From Trileptium ribeirensis (Eukaryota; Nematoda; Enoplea; Enoplida; Thoracostomopsidae): a stretch of DNA of 64,000 bases. The notes beneath the pieces are model-generated. The model was not told the DNA's origin, made no database searches, and saw only the letters and a program-made list of their open reading frames with translations. The stretch spans positions 1 through 64,000 of the forward strand of contig JASANE010001558.1 of NCBI GenBank assembly GCA_030248225.1. Direction: 5' to 3'. Positions 23,150 to 35,136 of this stretch are shown in pieces. Numbering within the stretch: the stretch's first letter is position 1; every line of letters begins with the position of its first letter. A program made the position numbers and the translations under genes.

Positions 23150-24852
23150 GTTCGGCGGTGTACTTTTCTGCCCATATTCTTTCGTTTTTTTAGATCATTC
23201 TGTTTGCTTCGTCGATCTCTCTCTTGAATTACGCTTTGAATCATCCTGATTTCCGCAAACACGATACCTTTTGGTACGAATGATTCTTTTTCGTACATAG
23301 CCATGTTCCTTTCGGGATCTATCAGTGCTTCCGCCATTTTCTCATCGATTGTTATTAATTCGGGGCTTTATATTAATTGTCCCGATTCCATCGATGTTAT
23401 ACTTGCTTGACTTCCATGTCGTCTTTCTGGTCCCGATAATATCCCTGTACTCGTTCCTTCTTCCGACATTAGCGTGAATGTCGAGAATCCACGTGTGCTA
23501 CCTATCAAACGTTCACTCGAGGACCATTTTCTTGGTATACGAATCGGTTTTATTACCGGCTCCGGCATCTTGGACGTTGGCGTTGTTATTTGTTTCACTG
23601 CTTCCCGTTCAGTTTTTGTAACCGGTACCGTTTCTACCGATTTTTAGCATCACTTTCGTGTCCTCTTCGTTCTTGTTTTGGTCTTTCTTTAATTCTAGGA
23701 TCTTTACCTTTTGAGACCAATTCTTGAAAGCATCTCACGTGCTGTATTGGCCGTAGCGTTTCCACTGGTTGTTGTGGAACTTTTTCGTGTCGTCTTGGGA
23801 TTGCTCCTTTGCTCCGGTCTATCGGTTCCTCTGAAGGTGGTATTTCTTGACGTTGTTGTTCTTCTTGCTCGTCCCGCATTTGTTTTCGAATTGCTTATAC
23901 AAGTATTTGCCATATCATCCGATCAGTTTTTGCTTGTCAGCGATATGTCCATCCTTCTTTTAGGTCATCTTTCCGTTCTTTTTAGTCTTTTTGAACTTTC
24001 TCTCTTTCTTCCTTTGTTGAGGGTCTGACGTTTCCGTCTGCGTCCACGAAATTTTGTTCTGACCAACTCATTACACCATGGTAGAACTCTACTGTTTGTT
24101 CTCTTTTCATTCGTTTAACTATTTCTAGAACGAATCTATACTTTGCTTTTTCTTCACATCTTTGGTTCACGTATCTTGGTTGACTCGATTGGTGTCTTCG
24201 TTTCGAAGACTTGTCTCCTCGACGCTCACACGTTTCTGAGTATTTAGGTCTGCTTTCAATAGACTTCCGTCTTGGTGATCTCGAAAGACCTTGTTCCGCT
24301 TTTTGTGATTCTTTTGGAGTCTCGGATCATTGTTCCTTACTTGGTTCTTGTTCTTTCTTTGGTTGTTCTAACTCCGTTAACCGTTGGAAAGTTTCAATGT
24401 CCTGCTATAGGTTCTCCTTGGTGTCCTTTTATCTTCCGTATCCATTCCACTAACGGTTCCTTGTCTTCCTCTTCTTCATAATCAAGATTTTTCTCTGGAG
24501 GTTCGATTTCTTCTGATGGTGTTGGATCGACTTCCATTGGTTCCTCGCTTGGTGTCGGTTTCGGTGTTGTTTCGTTGTGCTTTCTTCAGGTTGTGCTTCC
24601 TTCTGGCCTGACTCCGGACGGATGCCAAACTCATCAGGTCGTACTTCCTGTTCCACACTTTCTTTTGCTATCGTTTCCTGTTCAGACGCGGCCTTCTGTA
24701 TTTGTGTTTGCTGGTGTACCGGCCCTGAACGGGTGCCAAGCTAACCAGGTCCTACCTCCTACGTATCGCCTTGGAACTTCCATCCTTGAATCTTCTTTTG
24801 TTTGCTGTTCTTACGTCTTCCCGACTTCATCTCCTTTTTCCATCTTTTGTCC

Positions 24853-25239
24853 TCATAATTCTCTATCAGCGTTTATTCGTTGATGCTCTTTGATTCGGGA
24901 CGCTATTTGTTCTTGTGTCTTCTCCCTTCTTATTTCACCTCGTAATTCATCGATTCTAACCGTTTCGGAGAATCCCACACGGTTGAATCCGATATTGCCC
25001 ATTTGTTCTACGATTGCAGCGCGTTGTCTCATCAACTCGTTCACGATATCTTGATTCGTTCTTTTCCAAGGTATTTCGCTTGTATATCTTGCTGAAATAT
25101 CATCGTCTGCTCTGTAGTCGACTTCTCCTTGGATGTGTTTCAATCTTTCCTGTTCTGCTGCTACTGCTTCGTCTATTTTCCACAATCGAAAGTTATTAAC
25201 TTCAAATCTCTTTTGTTGGACTTGTCGACCCGAGCGCAA
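24853..25239 (-). pseudogene. X1 gag-like segment 1 (charged, helical)
   Basis: An open minus-strand frame of about 128 codons contains KIDEAVAAEQERLKHIQGEV, ADDDISARYTSEIPWKRTNQ and ELRGEIRREKTQEQIASRIK. It is strongly charged and predicted helical by eye. The same phase upstream (25360-25262) reads SEEERKKIQAF and ends at a stop, so the N-terminus is broken. Its start abuts LTR-like block D. No named family is recognised. Confidence 0.45.
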
Positions 25240-25370
25240 TTCGTATATGCTGCTCGCCGTTTGTCGCTGTTAGCTCAAGTTCGGTTTGATCTTTTCGTCA
25301 AATTCTTGTTGTATCTTCGTGAACGCTTGGATCTTCTTTCTTTCTTCTTCTGATAACTGCAGTCTCACGT

Positions 25371-27940
25371 CAAAAAGGGGACGGCATTCGTCACCGAAGG
25401 ATTGTGTGGTTCGAGGAGTGGCCAGTAGAATGCCGGTGGGACGCTTAGTATGGCGCGCGTCTTTCTTTTCGTGAGCGGTACTAGTGCCCTATATTTCGCG
25501 ATGCGGCGTGATCTTTCTCGGCTCTACGTACTCGAGTTCCAGATATTGTGGAAACAAACACGGATATAGAATGTTTATTATAACACGATAAAAGGCTAGG
25601 CACTGTCATCACCGTAGTACGCTTGAGGCAGTATGCTTCGATAACCGTATTTGTAATCGAATAATCGAACACTTCTCAGTGCTTGTTTCGAAAATCCTCG
25701 GCACCATTGTATAGTCCCGTATTTTAGCTCAAACAGGCTTCGCACTTGTTTTTCAATAACGAATGATTGAGCTCTCGTAACCAAAACGGCGGTACCTTCT
25801 TTCGTACCAGATTAATTTCAGCTCAGCCTAGTATTTCACCGGTTTCCTTGCACAGTCTGACTCCAATTATTGCACAGTCTGACATTCACTTTCACGATGC
25901 ACTTCGGCCACTGATCTCGGTGATCTCGACAATCCCTATCTAGTATATATATATACTTTAGTTCTTAGGTTAAGTTAAAGCTACCGACTATTAGACCTAC
26001 TCCTTATCCTTAAGTTATCACGGCTATTGTTTAAGGGTTAAGCTCGAGCGATAGTGATTAGGGTTTATTTTATCTATTACTTTACTAATATTATCGTCTT
26101 AACACAACACACTACCGGAGGGCTAGTGCACCATGCGATTATATAAGTACCTCAACCTAAGCTTTAGATTTACGCTACTAGTGTCAGTTATGTTAAACAG
26201 GCCGACACCGGACGGCTGCCACACCACGCTAATAAAACTGTACAGTAGCAGTCGACTACTATGCAGTTGAAGTTTGCTCAGCGTATGCCCCAGGACGGAT
26301 GACGATACTGGTATTTAGGTAAGATACTCAAGTTTTTGGTTGTCCGAACCAGTCCCCTTAGTCACTTGGTCTACTCAAGAATAAAGCTCCCACGTCGACG
26401 ACACCGGACGGCTGCCAGACGACGCTGTTACACTACTAATATTTTCGAGAACCCACCTACACTCTCGCCCTGGTTACCACTCAGTCGACACAAAAGGGCC
26501 GAAATTTTTAGAGTATTACTAAACCTAATACTTTAAATACTAATACTGCTGGTGCATCAGACGTGATCATATATACCTCTATTCAAAGCATACGTGCGAC
26601 CCATCCCCGAATTCGCTACGGTCGTGTGGTCTCCTCAGTATGTGACGCTGATTGACAAACTCGAGGTCACTCAACACAGATGTCTGCGACTTGCTAACGA
26701 TCTCAATCCCGACCTCAACTCTACCCTTGCCCAACGGCGTGAAACGATATATCTAATCCACGTTTACAGGATTTTGCATGGACACACTATACTCCAACCT
26801 CAACAACTATTTGCTCCGTTAGTCACGCGGCATCTTCGGGGCAACAGCGTGGAGCTGGCTGTTCGCTATGCACGGACCAACATCAGGGCCCATTCGTTCA
26901 ACTGGAGAGTCATTGCCAAATGGAATGCTCTCCCTGACGATGTTGTCACTGCCAGCACTGTTGCCTCGTTCGAAAATGGTTTACAAAGCACCCGCCAGTG
27001 TCAGTGACATAGGGTGCCAAGTCTATAAGGTAATCCTAATACATTTGTACTACCTTTAGACGTATGGTCACTTCTAAAATTTTTATAAGGAAACGTATTA
27101 TTACTAATTAAATAATAATCGAGATAAGATTACTTATTTGTGTCGCGCCTCGCGAATACTAAATGCTTTTTGAGTGGGTTATAATTTTGAGACTACTCTA
27201 GCAATATCCAAAAAGTTAGCCCGTGACTCTTTGCACAATGGTTTATCACAGCCAAGACAATAAGCACCGCGCATTCTTTGCGCTCCGAGAATCACAACAA
27301 TAATAAATGAGATCGTACATACGGATACCCGGGTATAGGCGTTTCCGTCAGATTCAGGAGCTGCTCGAAGGGTCGAGTATAAGCACCTTCTTTTTATTAT
27401 AAATAACATGTAACACAGCCGGTGCAAAACTACTGCACGCAATTCTTTTTTTTGCGTAACACCGTAACACAATCTTGTCAAAGAGCTAATAATATGCAAT
27501 CCATAAGCTAAAGCATCAAGAAAACATTGCTTGTTAGTTATAAATCCAATGCTGATCAAAAAGAAAACATAACCGCCAATATAGTAATTCGTAGACCTCT
27601 AGCTATTAACTAGGTAACCGCTATTGAAAACCAATACAAATTAATTAAACATGTAGATTACTGTATTCCGGATGTCGACTACTTGTCGGATCATCAAACT
27701 AAGACTGAATCAATTATATCAAAAACTTTCTAGATACAGGTTAGCTACGCAGTATAATTAACCCAAATTATGCAAATTAGTTTAGGAAGTTGAAACTAAA
27801 ATTTTATAAAACTTTAAAATTTTGAAAGAACCAAATTCAGGGACCCATATAATAAATGATTTAAGTGAAAAGAAATTTTAAGATAAAATTTTGTGGAATT
27901 TAGGGACTTGGACGCCTGTTAGCCTACTAAACCTCGGACA
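25371..27940. mobile_element. LTR-like block D (interrupted by a LINE fragment)
   Basis: Starts within the block (its first ~60 bp relative to C are missing) at AAAAAGGGGACGGCATTCGT and ends AACCTCGGACA. It shares with C the GTCACCGAAGGATTGTG block, the paired GCACAGTCTGAC motifs, ACACCGGACGGCTGCCA cores (26203, 26401), and hairpins at 27269-27283 and 27437-27457. About 0.5 kb of unrelated sequence (26560-27060) is the LINE insertion. Confidence 0.55.
26560..27060 (+). mobile_element. 5'-truncated LINE fragment (C-terminal part of ORF2)
   Basis: A 137-codon frame (26594-27007) reads MRPIPEFATVVWSPQYVTLI (a GTG codon is shown as M), KLEVTQHRCLRLAND, and then ANIRAHSFNWRVIAKWNALP-like sequence with PDDVVTASTVASFENGL. 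This is the C-terminal region after the reverse transcriptase of jockey- or CR1-type non-LTR retrotransposons: P-E-Y-A-VWSP, E-QR, RR, RG, N-SF-R-WN-LP-VV-A-S-F. The reverse transcriptase itself is absent. Comparison with block C shows it is an insertion into block D. Confidence 0.8.
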
Positions 27941-28920
27941 ATTGGCCTGTAGCCATTTGTTTAGAGTATTGAACTAGCCCTAGGTATGTAATTAAAATTT
28001 CCTTGACTATAAAGTATACATAGTAAAAACTCTGCTAAAATATATATAATTTTAGCTTGATTCTTTGATTTTTGGCCTGTAGATAACCTGAGAACAATCG
28101 AACAAAGTTATAAATTGCTGACATAATTGTTGTGGATGAAGCAATTAGCTGTTTCTTTTAGTGCGGCCTGAGGGAAATAACTTAACTCAAAATAATTTTT
28201 AAAAGTTAAGCCAGTCAATATTTAACTTGTTTGTTTAAGTTCTTTTTTGTTACGACATAAAACGTCCGGCCCCTAAAGGAGATATACGCCCTTTTTGTCA
28301 TAAGCTGTTTGTCAGGGAAATGTGAGGTGCTGCCAGCCATCAACTCCACTATTTTGAGGCGCTCCTGCAGACAACGATGTACGTCGAGACAGCGCACCTT
28401 GTTTACTCTCAATTTATGTTATTTAAAACTTTAGCTACCGATATGATTTGTATGTACCTTGCCCGGTTAACAAAATGGAGAGTAATGTGAAAAGAGACAA
28501 AGAAAATAGAAACTACCAAGAGTTAATCCCGGATTGTACTCTGTAGGACCAGCGTGAGAAGACCACAGAAACACAATGGCACTGAGCACATGCGTATATC
28601 TTCTACTTCAATCAACTTTATTACGCGTTTCAACCATTGAGAAATCTTAGTGCGGGGTGGCGGGGCTGCAGGCCTGACTTAGTCTTTACGTTTTAGCATG
28701 TGACTCATATTTCAAAGAATTACACTTTGGATATACCACTGAGTATTAGGTCTAAGTACGTCGAGACACCATAGCTTGCTTAATGCTTTCATGTCCGCTA
28801 GGTCCAAACGGACCTAACGTGCTTCGCTAGTCGTTGTGTTTGCAGAGTTTGTCGTATGTCGTATGTTTAAACGCGTGCTGTTATTCGCTCAAGTTGTGAG
28901 GCTCCTTAATGAACCGAGCA
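27941..28920. other. No gene recognised
   Basis: AT-rich sequence and short open frames with no convincing protein. A short stretch near 28255-28300 (AACGTCCGGCCCCTAAAGG) resembles one at about 38351-38385 (TATGTCCGGTCCCCTAGAGG), hinting at a dispersed repeat. Confidence 0.35.
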
Positions 28921-28926
28921 ACAGCT

Positions 28927-29003
28927 CCAATGTAGCTCAGTGGTTTGCGTACTCAAGTTTCACCCGTACGTCCCGGGCTCGATTCCCGGCGCCGCCTTGA
29001 GTT
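28927..29003 (+). repeat. tRNA-derived SINE-like head
   Basis: The sequence contains TAGCTCAGTGG, an exact RNA polymerase III A box, and GGCTCGATTCC, a B box one base from consensus, at the spacing of a tRNA. The would-be acceptor strands do not pair, so it is not a working tRNA gene. It continues into non-tRNA sequence (GAGTTTGTCAAACATTGCAC), as SINEs do. The length of the SINE body is unknown. Confidence 0.5.
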
Positions 29004-30286
29004 TGTCAAACATTGCACGACACATAAGTCGATTCCTGCATGAAAGGGTTAACCTTACGTCTGCAGCTTAACGTTGTCTTACATTTCTCATCGACTGCTT
29101 AGAAATTCAGAATTTGTATCGAGAATCCGATACTCTTCTGCATGTGCCCAGAAATATTGCATCTAAAAAGCTGTGTCGACATACTTAGGAGAAGTTCTCA
29201 AACACCATGTTTGCTAAAAATACCGGGACAGGATTACGAACGTAAATTGACTAATAGAAAATTTACATTCCTTCCATTAAATCGCACAATAAAGTTTAGC
29301 AAGGTTGCAAATCTAACATTTGTCAATTCGATAAATTTTTTTTCGCGGGAGTAGCCAATGCGACCCGCGTTGGTTTGGATTCATAAAATATCGTCGGGTA
29401 CATACTATCCGTTTGCCGTAAGCACCCATTTCTATGAAAGTTTCCGTTATGGCCGCAGCGCGACCATAGAATAAAACAAAATTTACAAAACGTTCAGTTT
29501 GCGAACTGGCGAAACAATCTCACGAGAAAAGGCAGATCCAGGATCGCACAGTGAAGTGGGATCATGCGGCACGACAACGCCTCCTCCCGAGCCAAGCCGC
29601 GTTCCCTATACCGTGGTGCCCCTGGCAAAGGCATCCTAATAAACTTATTCCAGTGGTTTTGTATTATTAAGGGCATACATGCACGAGGTCCGATGCCCCA
29701 GAGGAGATAGTCGGTGTTGGGTAGTGTGTCATATACTACGGAGGGTAATTTTTTGACCCGAATTTTTTTTAAATTTTACCAAATTTTTCCCTGATCTTCG
29801 CAAGTTTTTGATAGTACAATACATAAGATCACATGAGAACTGGTCTGCCAGTAGACCGGGCTTAGTCTGAAGGGAATAAAATTGACTCTAACTATGAGCA
29901 TGTATGTTTAAAGGGTTCATTAATGGGTAATCATTTGCTCAAGCAAGTGCAAGTGGTGAATATTACCACGCTGCATACATTAGTATGCAACAGTTTACGG
30001 TGGTTTTACATTAAATGATTGTCTTTGGCTTATTTTAAATTATTGTAACTGGATCGACTATTTTAGATATGCGAAATGGTTGTTGCTACAAACCAGTTGA
30101 ATTGATTTGTTGACAGTAATTCTGTTTACGAAGCTAATGAAAATACTTGTAGTCTCGAATTCGACCAAATTTTTTTTTAATTTCTAAGGAACACTCAAAA
30201 GATTAAACTTTGAATAAGCCCACATAGCTATTGTATTTTTATTATAATTTATATCTAAATTTTGATTCAAAGTGTAGCGAATTTAT
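29004..30286. other. No gene recognised
   Basis: Only short chance open frames are present. A GC-richer patch at 29500-29720 has no identifiable match by eye. Confidence 0.35.
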
Positions 30287-30735
30287 GTCGGGGTTTTAAT
30301 TGGGTACGCAAGCGCTCGGACCCGAACCCACTCGACCGCCTAAAAATTAACCCAAAACCAAAAAAACCGGGTTTTCACCATTTTTATTGCTGTTGTGGGT
30401 CCGGTAGGCTATTAGGGGATCCCTTGGTCTAAATTCTCGTAAAATCCTAACATTCGGGTTTTTGCATTTTTTCACTCATTAATTGGTCCATAAATTTTTA
30501 GTTTTCAAAGATTTGTACTTCGCTTGAGATTTTGTTGATTTTACTTAACTAATTTGCATAAATAGCATTTGTTTTTCTTATTAGCTAAGTTTAAAATTTA
30601 GGTTTAATTTTAGTTCAGCCTTGCGCTGTTGATCTTGAAGCTGCGATGTAGAGACAGAAAGCATTCAGTCTGTCTTAATTCAGTGTTAATTTGTATTTAA
30701 TTGCGAAACATTATCTAGCTACCTTAGTGGTAGTC
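30287..30735. mobile_element. Inverted fragment of the LTR-like block
   Basis: It starts TGTCGGGGTTTTAATTGGGT and is the reverse complement in style of the right ends of blocks B and B' (G/T-rich tail, GGCTA near the end, TTAGCTAAG-type sequence inside). It therefore lies opposite to block E, which follows it, so the junction at about 30740 is head to head. Confidence 0.5.
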
Positions 30736-30764
30736 ATCACGTGGTATCTGGTCCTAGTGGTGCT

Positions 30765-32731
30765 GGTTATTTTGTGTTGTTTTGATGGGGGTAGGGGTGA
30801 ACGATAATTTATTATGGCGGCTATCAGATTATTAAATTGGGACGGGATTCTTCACTCGAAAATGTGTGGTCCGTACGCGTGGCCAGTAGTATGCCGGTGG
30901 GGAAATGTATTGACTTTCTTGGCGCGCGTATATTTTATTTCTCGTGCCTTATTCTATTTAGCGTTGCTGCGCGACTACTTCGATTAGCTCAGGCTTTGGT
31001 TCCAATATAAATTAGAATTACACAGCCGAAATTAGAATGTTTATTCAATAGTTAGCATAACACGCCAGTATTTATTACACACCGGTTCGGTTTCCGTGAT
31101 TTAGTACGCTCCAAGTAGCCACATATACCTGGTTAAATAAGAACGCTTTTACCACTCGTGTCGGAAAGCACCACCAGAGTTTCATTCAGATGATTTCGCT
31201 CTTGAGTAATTTTGACACTTAAGGCTTGACGAGTACGAAGAATTTTGCCATTCAATTGTAAAGTGCCGTTAAAATTTGGTTTAGACGTGATCCGCTTCAT
31301 TGTTCTTTTTGTTGACTGAGCCTTGCTATTTCTCAGTCTCAGGTTTGAGCGCACAATTTTTCTAAGTATATAAGTTATCTGCTATCTGAGTTTAGGGTAT
31401 GTATTACCAAGTCCTCTTGCGAGGTGTGTACGAGACTGCCGGACGGATCGGCCCGCACGTTTATTTGAGTAACTTAACCCTTGTCTTAAATTTCCTCTAA
31501 TATTTCCTTATGCTTTCCTCTTTTGAGGTTGGTACGTAGTAGCCGGACGGATCGACTCACACGTTTATCTGAGTACCTTAACCTGTGCCTTAGAATTACA
31601 CTATTTAATTTCCTTCGAGTTACCAGTGCCGCACGGATCACTGTTAGATCCAGAGTAATTGATATTTATTACTTTCCCTTTTGGGTTGGTACGTAGTCGC
31701 CGGACGGATCGAATCGTGCGTTTATCTGAATACTTTAATCTGTTCCTTAGAATTGCACTATTTTGTCTCCTTAGAGTTACCAGTGCCGCACGGATCACTG
31801 CTAGATCCTGAGTAATTGATATTTATTACTTTCCCCTTTGGGTTGGTATGTAGTCGCCGGACGGATCGACTTTTACGTTTATTTGATTACCTTATCCTAA
31901 GGTCTTAGAATTACACTATTTAAGTTCCTTATGTTAACGTTAACGCTGCCGGACGGATCAGCTAGGCGCGTGTTATTTCGAGTACGGTTATAGTTAGTTA
32001 ACACTCGTGCTCTCTCATTTTTAATTCGGAAATATAATAGGAATAAAATAAATTAATAATTTAATAAATACCTATTTGTGTAGTACCTAGGCTCAACGTT
32101 AATTATCGTCAAGTTGGGTTAGACTTGTTGCTATCACCATAACCAGATGCGTAACAGCGATTCACTTACATTCAACAATCTTCCATACTATCCATATCAA
32201 AACCAGAATTAATTCGCGAAAGCCAATAAAAATTGTAAGCCAGGTTTTAGAAATCGAATTTGCTCAGCCCAATTAGCTAGGTAAACATTACAGATGCAAT
32301 CAATTAAAACGACACAGTTCGTAATATATAAACGAACCCTATCCGTCGCAATACAAAAATCAACCAGACATAGCCCAAATCGATCGTTATTCCGTAGTGG
32401 AAAGCTATGAAATCTAGGAAGCAGAAGTTCAAAACGTCACCTAATCCGACGACGGTGAACACAAGACAATTAAACTGTAATTAGACTGTAATTAAACTAA
32501 AAAAGAGCTAACACATGTTAGCTAAACCAAAGAACAACTCCTAATTATGCAAATTAGCACTGAAACTAAATAAAATGCGAAAACAAAACAAAAACAGAAC
32601 CCACAGACGCAGAAGGGAGGGAGGATAATAATAAATGAAACTGTGACAAACCCGGGGTTTTGGGAAATTTTTGGCGATTTGGGACGGGTTTGGACCGGAA
32701 ACCCCCCTGGTAACCTGGTCAACCCCTAACA
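30765..32731. mobile_element. LTR-like block E
   Basis: About 1.97 kb with the same order of landmarks: GATGGGGGTAGGGGTGAAC, GGCGGCTATCAG, GGGACGGGATTCTTCACTCG, CCAGTAGTATGCCGGTGGGG, GCGCGCGTATATTT, then an array of CCGGACGGATCG cores at about 31437, 31541, 31690, 31857 and 31949 with CCGCACGGATCACTG variants at 31626 and 31790, and the end CAACCCCTAACA. The core array is a tandem of ~150-170-bp composite units. It lies left of element X2 as block C lies left of X1. Confidence 0.55.
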
Positions 32732-34331
32732 TCCCGGTTTGTTGGTTGAGCATCTTGAACTGATGTTTCCCTAAACTAAATATGGCAGCGCCCTCAAGAG
32801 GCTAGCGGGGGACGTTTTGAGTGGTGAACCCTTCACACCACAGGCCGAGGCCCTTAACTTTGCCTCTTGAGCTCACTGTCGTATTTGTTTATTCCCGGTT
32901 TTATGTTCCTGACTCTTTTTCTTTCTTTTCTTTCGAACCATTTACCCCCTTCTTTCGTCATTGCGTTTTCCACTGACGCTTTTCTTCTTTCCAATCATTT
33001 TTTATTCATTTACCAACCCCCAATACGTTCCCGATTTTACGTTTCTTCATTAATATCCAACCCTTTTCTTTATTCTTTTGCATGGGGGAGTCTTCGGATT
33101 TGGGAAGCACCCAACTAAAAATTTTTTCTGAAACATATAAATGATTAAACACATATACATACAGGTTATAACAACAAACAAAAAATATTTTCGTTATATT
33201 TTACAGTTTTTCATTGTCGGTTTTTCCGGTTTCATTTTATTTTTATTTTCTTTTTGATACGTCGTAGTATTCGCTTCAGTCTTCATAATTTGTTTCGATA
33301 CGGGTTTGCGTTTACCGGTTTTGTCGATTTCATCGTCGGTTGTCGGTTTCGATATCGTCGTCTACTATCTGTGTCATCAATTACCGGTTTCGATATTGTT
33401 TTGGGTTCACCGGTTTTGTCGTTGGTTACCGACATTGATCATCGTCGTTGATTTTGTCATCGTATCGTTTATGTATTGTTGTCGGTTTCGATTGCCGGCT
33501 GCACCGTTTTACATCATTTGATTATTGTTTGTCGTTGTTGCACCAGTTTTATCGGTTACCGGTATATCGTTAATGCTTTCCGGCCTGTCGATGACTATCG
33601 GTTGATTCTACCGGTTTCGTGGTTGATTACCCGTATCGATCATTGTTGTTGAATCTTATTTGTCGGTTTCGCTTCCTTTTGTATCGTTGTTGATTAATTG
33701 AATCGATATTGTTATCGTTAAGGTTACCGGTTTTCACTACCGGTTTCGTTGATTCTTGCACCGTTTGCATGGACTACTTGTACTCCGATTGATCATTTCG
33801 TGTAGGTTTTGCTATTCTTATTGTTTTCTAGTGTTATTGTTGGCATCCTTATTAACGGTTTTCGTATTATTTACCAACCGGTTGAGTTCGATGTTATTGT
33901 TGTTGGTTACCAGTTGAAGCAGCTTCTATTTTTGTTTGCTTTGTTACCCCGTTTGAATTTTGAATAATTGGCTAGCAATTTCCATCTTTTCGGACTATTT
34001 ACACTGGTCTTTATAAGTTGGGAATAAAGTTAGGATGTGCGTCCGGACGGCTCGCTGCCTCCCTTCCTTGATCCTTCCTTACAGCTGTTCCAGCGTCGGA
34101 TATTCCTTCCATGGATTTTGCGTATCCAAGGAATTCCGTTTTGCCTCATTGATCGCTTCCACGATTTGTTTCTTATTATTTATTACAAATTGTCGAATTA
34201 TTCTTTTTGCTTCTTTGTATTGTCTTCACTTTACGTAGCTAAATGCTATTCCGTTATTTACCCATGTTTCGCTGTCCTGGAAGATTTTTGATGTGATTTT
34301 TCCTATGGTTTTGAGTCCATATGCTCTTTGA

Positions 34332-34715
34332 CTATATGTTGTTCGTGTCACAACATATTGGATTTGGTATTTCCACAATGTCTGCATAATCCAACGTTAT
34401 AGCCATTATTTCTGGTAGATATTTGAGTTGGCTCAATTTATTCTGTATTCCATTTGTGAGCCATTCATGATTAAGTTTTATATATTGCCGTCTGCTTGTC
34501 TCTGTTTTTCCAAGTTCTCGACATTTTGTACGAATCTTTGTTTCGTGATTTCGTACTGTCTCTAGCATTTGTATGGTCTTTTCTTCATTTGATGTTGTTT
34601 CATCTTGTAGGATTGTTGCACATTCTTGCTGTAATCCATTTACGACCTTTTCCATATATCTTTCCGGCATTATTTCTATTTGGGACGTATATATCTGTGT
34701 TTCAAAATAACACAT
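34332..34715 (-). pseudogene. X2 conserved segment MCYFE
   Basis: A 127-codon frame that starts MCYFETQIYTSQIEIMPERY and carries MLETVRNHETKIRTKCREL and LPEIMAITLDYADI. In X2 the two blocks that are in different phases in X1 lie in one frame, so X2 preserves the original order better. The family is not recognised. Confidence 0.55.
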
Positions 34716-34845
34716 TTCGCTCCTGAATTGTTATCCCTTTATTTCTAGCTCGTGCTGAAGTATTTCGTTCCAGCGAAATACTTCTTTATTTAAATGCTTT
34801 CTCGGGATATCATGTGGTATTTGTGGAGGTTGCATTTCGGTTGCT

Positions 34846-35136
34846 TTATAGGTTTCGATTCTTGCGCTCTATCTCGCATTTTCTTTTGGCTTCTGTTCCT
34901 TTAGGTCTGTTCTTTTTATATGGCTTGGGACTTCGTTTAGCTGTGTTTGGATCATTAATGTCTTCTTGTGCTCTTGCTAATTTGATTTTAACATCCTTTA
35001 AACGTTTTCGTATATTTTTCTTTGCTTTTTCTTGAGCCTTCTCACGTTGTTGGGATAGTTCTAGTCTTAGTCGTACATTTTTTGTATGCAGTTTCTTGCA
35101 ACTCATGTGTAAAATACCATACATATTATGCTGCAT
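34846..35136 (-). pseudogene. X2 coiled-coil segment
   Basis: A 96-codon Lys/Glu/Gln-rich frame with LRLELSQQREKAQEKAKKNI, homologous to the end of the X1 coiled coil at 22658-23149. The N-terminal end runs into AT-rich non-element sequence at about 35140, marking the truncation point. Confidence 0.5.

Larger units (their letters stand above)
20870..25370 (-). mobile_element. Element X1 internal region (decayed, gag-like, minus-strand coding)
   Basis: Between blocks C and D, the minus strand carries a chain of protein-like frames spread over all three phases, so several frameshifts are present. Order from the coding 5' side: charged helical segment (25239-24853), Gln/Glu/Lys-rich low-complexity segments (24656-23368), coiled coil (23149-22658), and two segments with paralogues in element X2 (22399-22193 and 22121-21666). 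No protease, reverse transcriptase, RNase H or integrase motif is visible, so this is either a large nonautonomous derivative or its pol part has been lost. CCGGACGG cores recur inside it at about 21692, 24607 and 24722. Confidence 0.5.

Noticed and set aside
21465..24481. Plus-strand open frames opposite the gag-like segments
   Set aside because: They are Phe/Ser/Leu-rich mirror readings of charged coiled-coil sequence; the minus-strand paralogy with X2 decides the strand.
28927..29003. Functional tRNA gene
   Set aside because: The A and B boxes are present, but the acceptor strands do not pair and no clean anticodon arm is seen.
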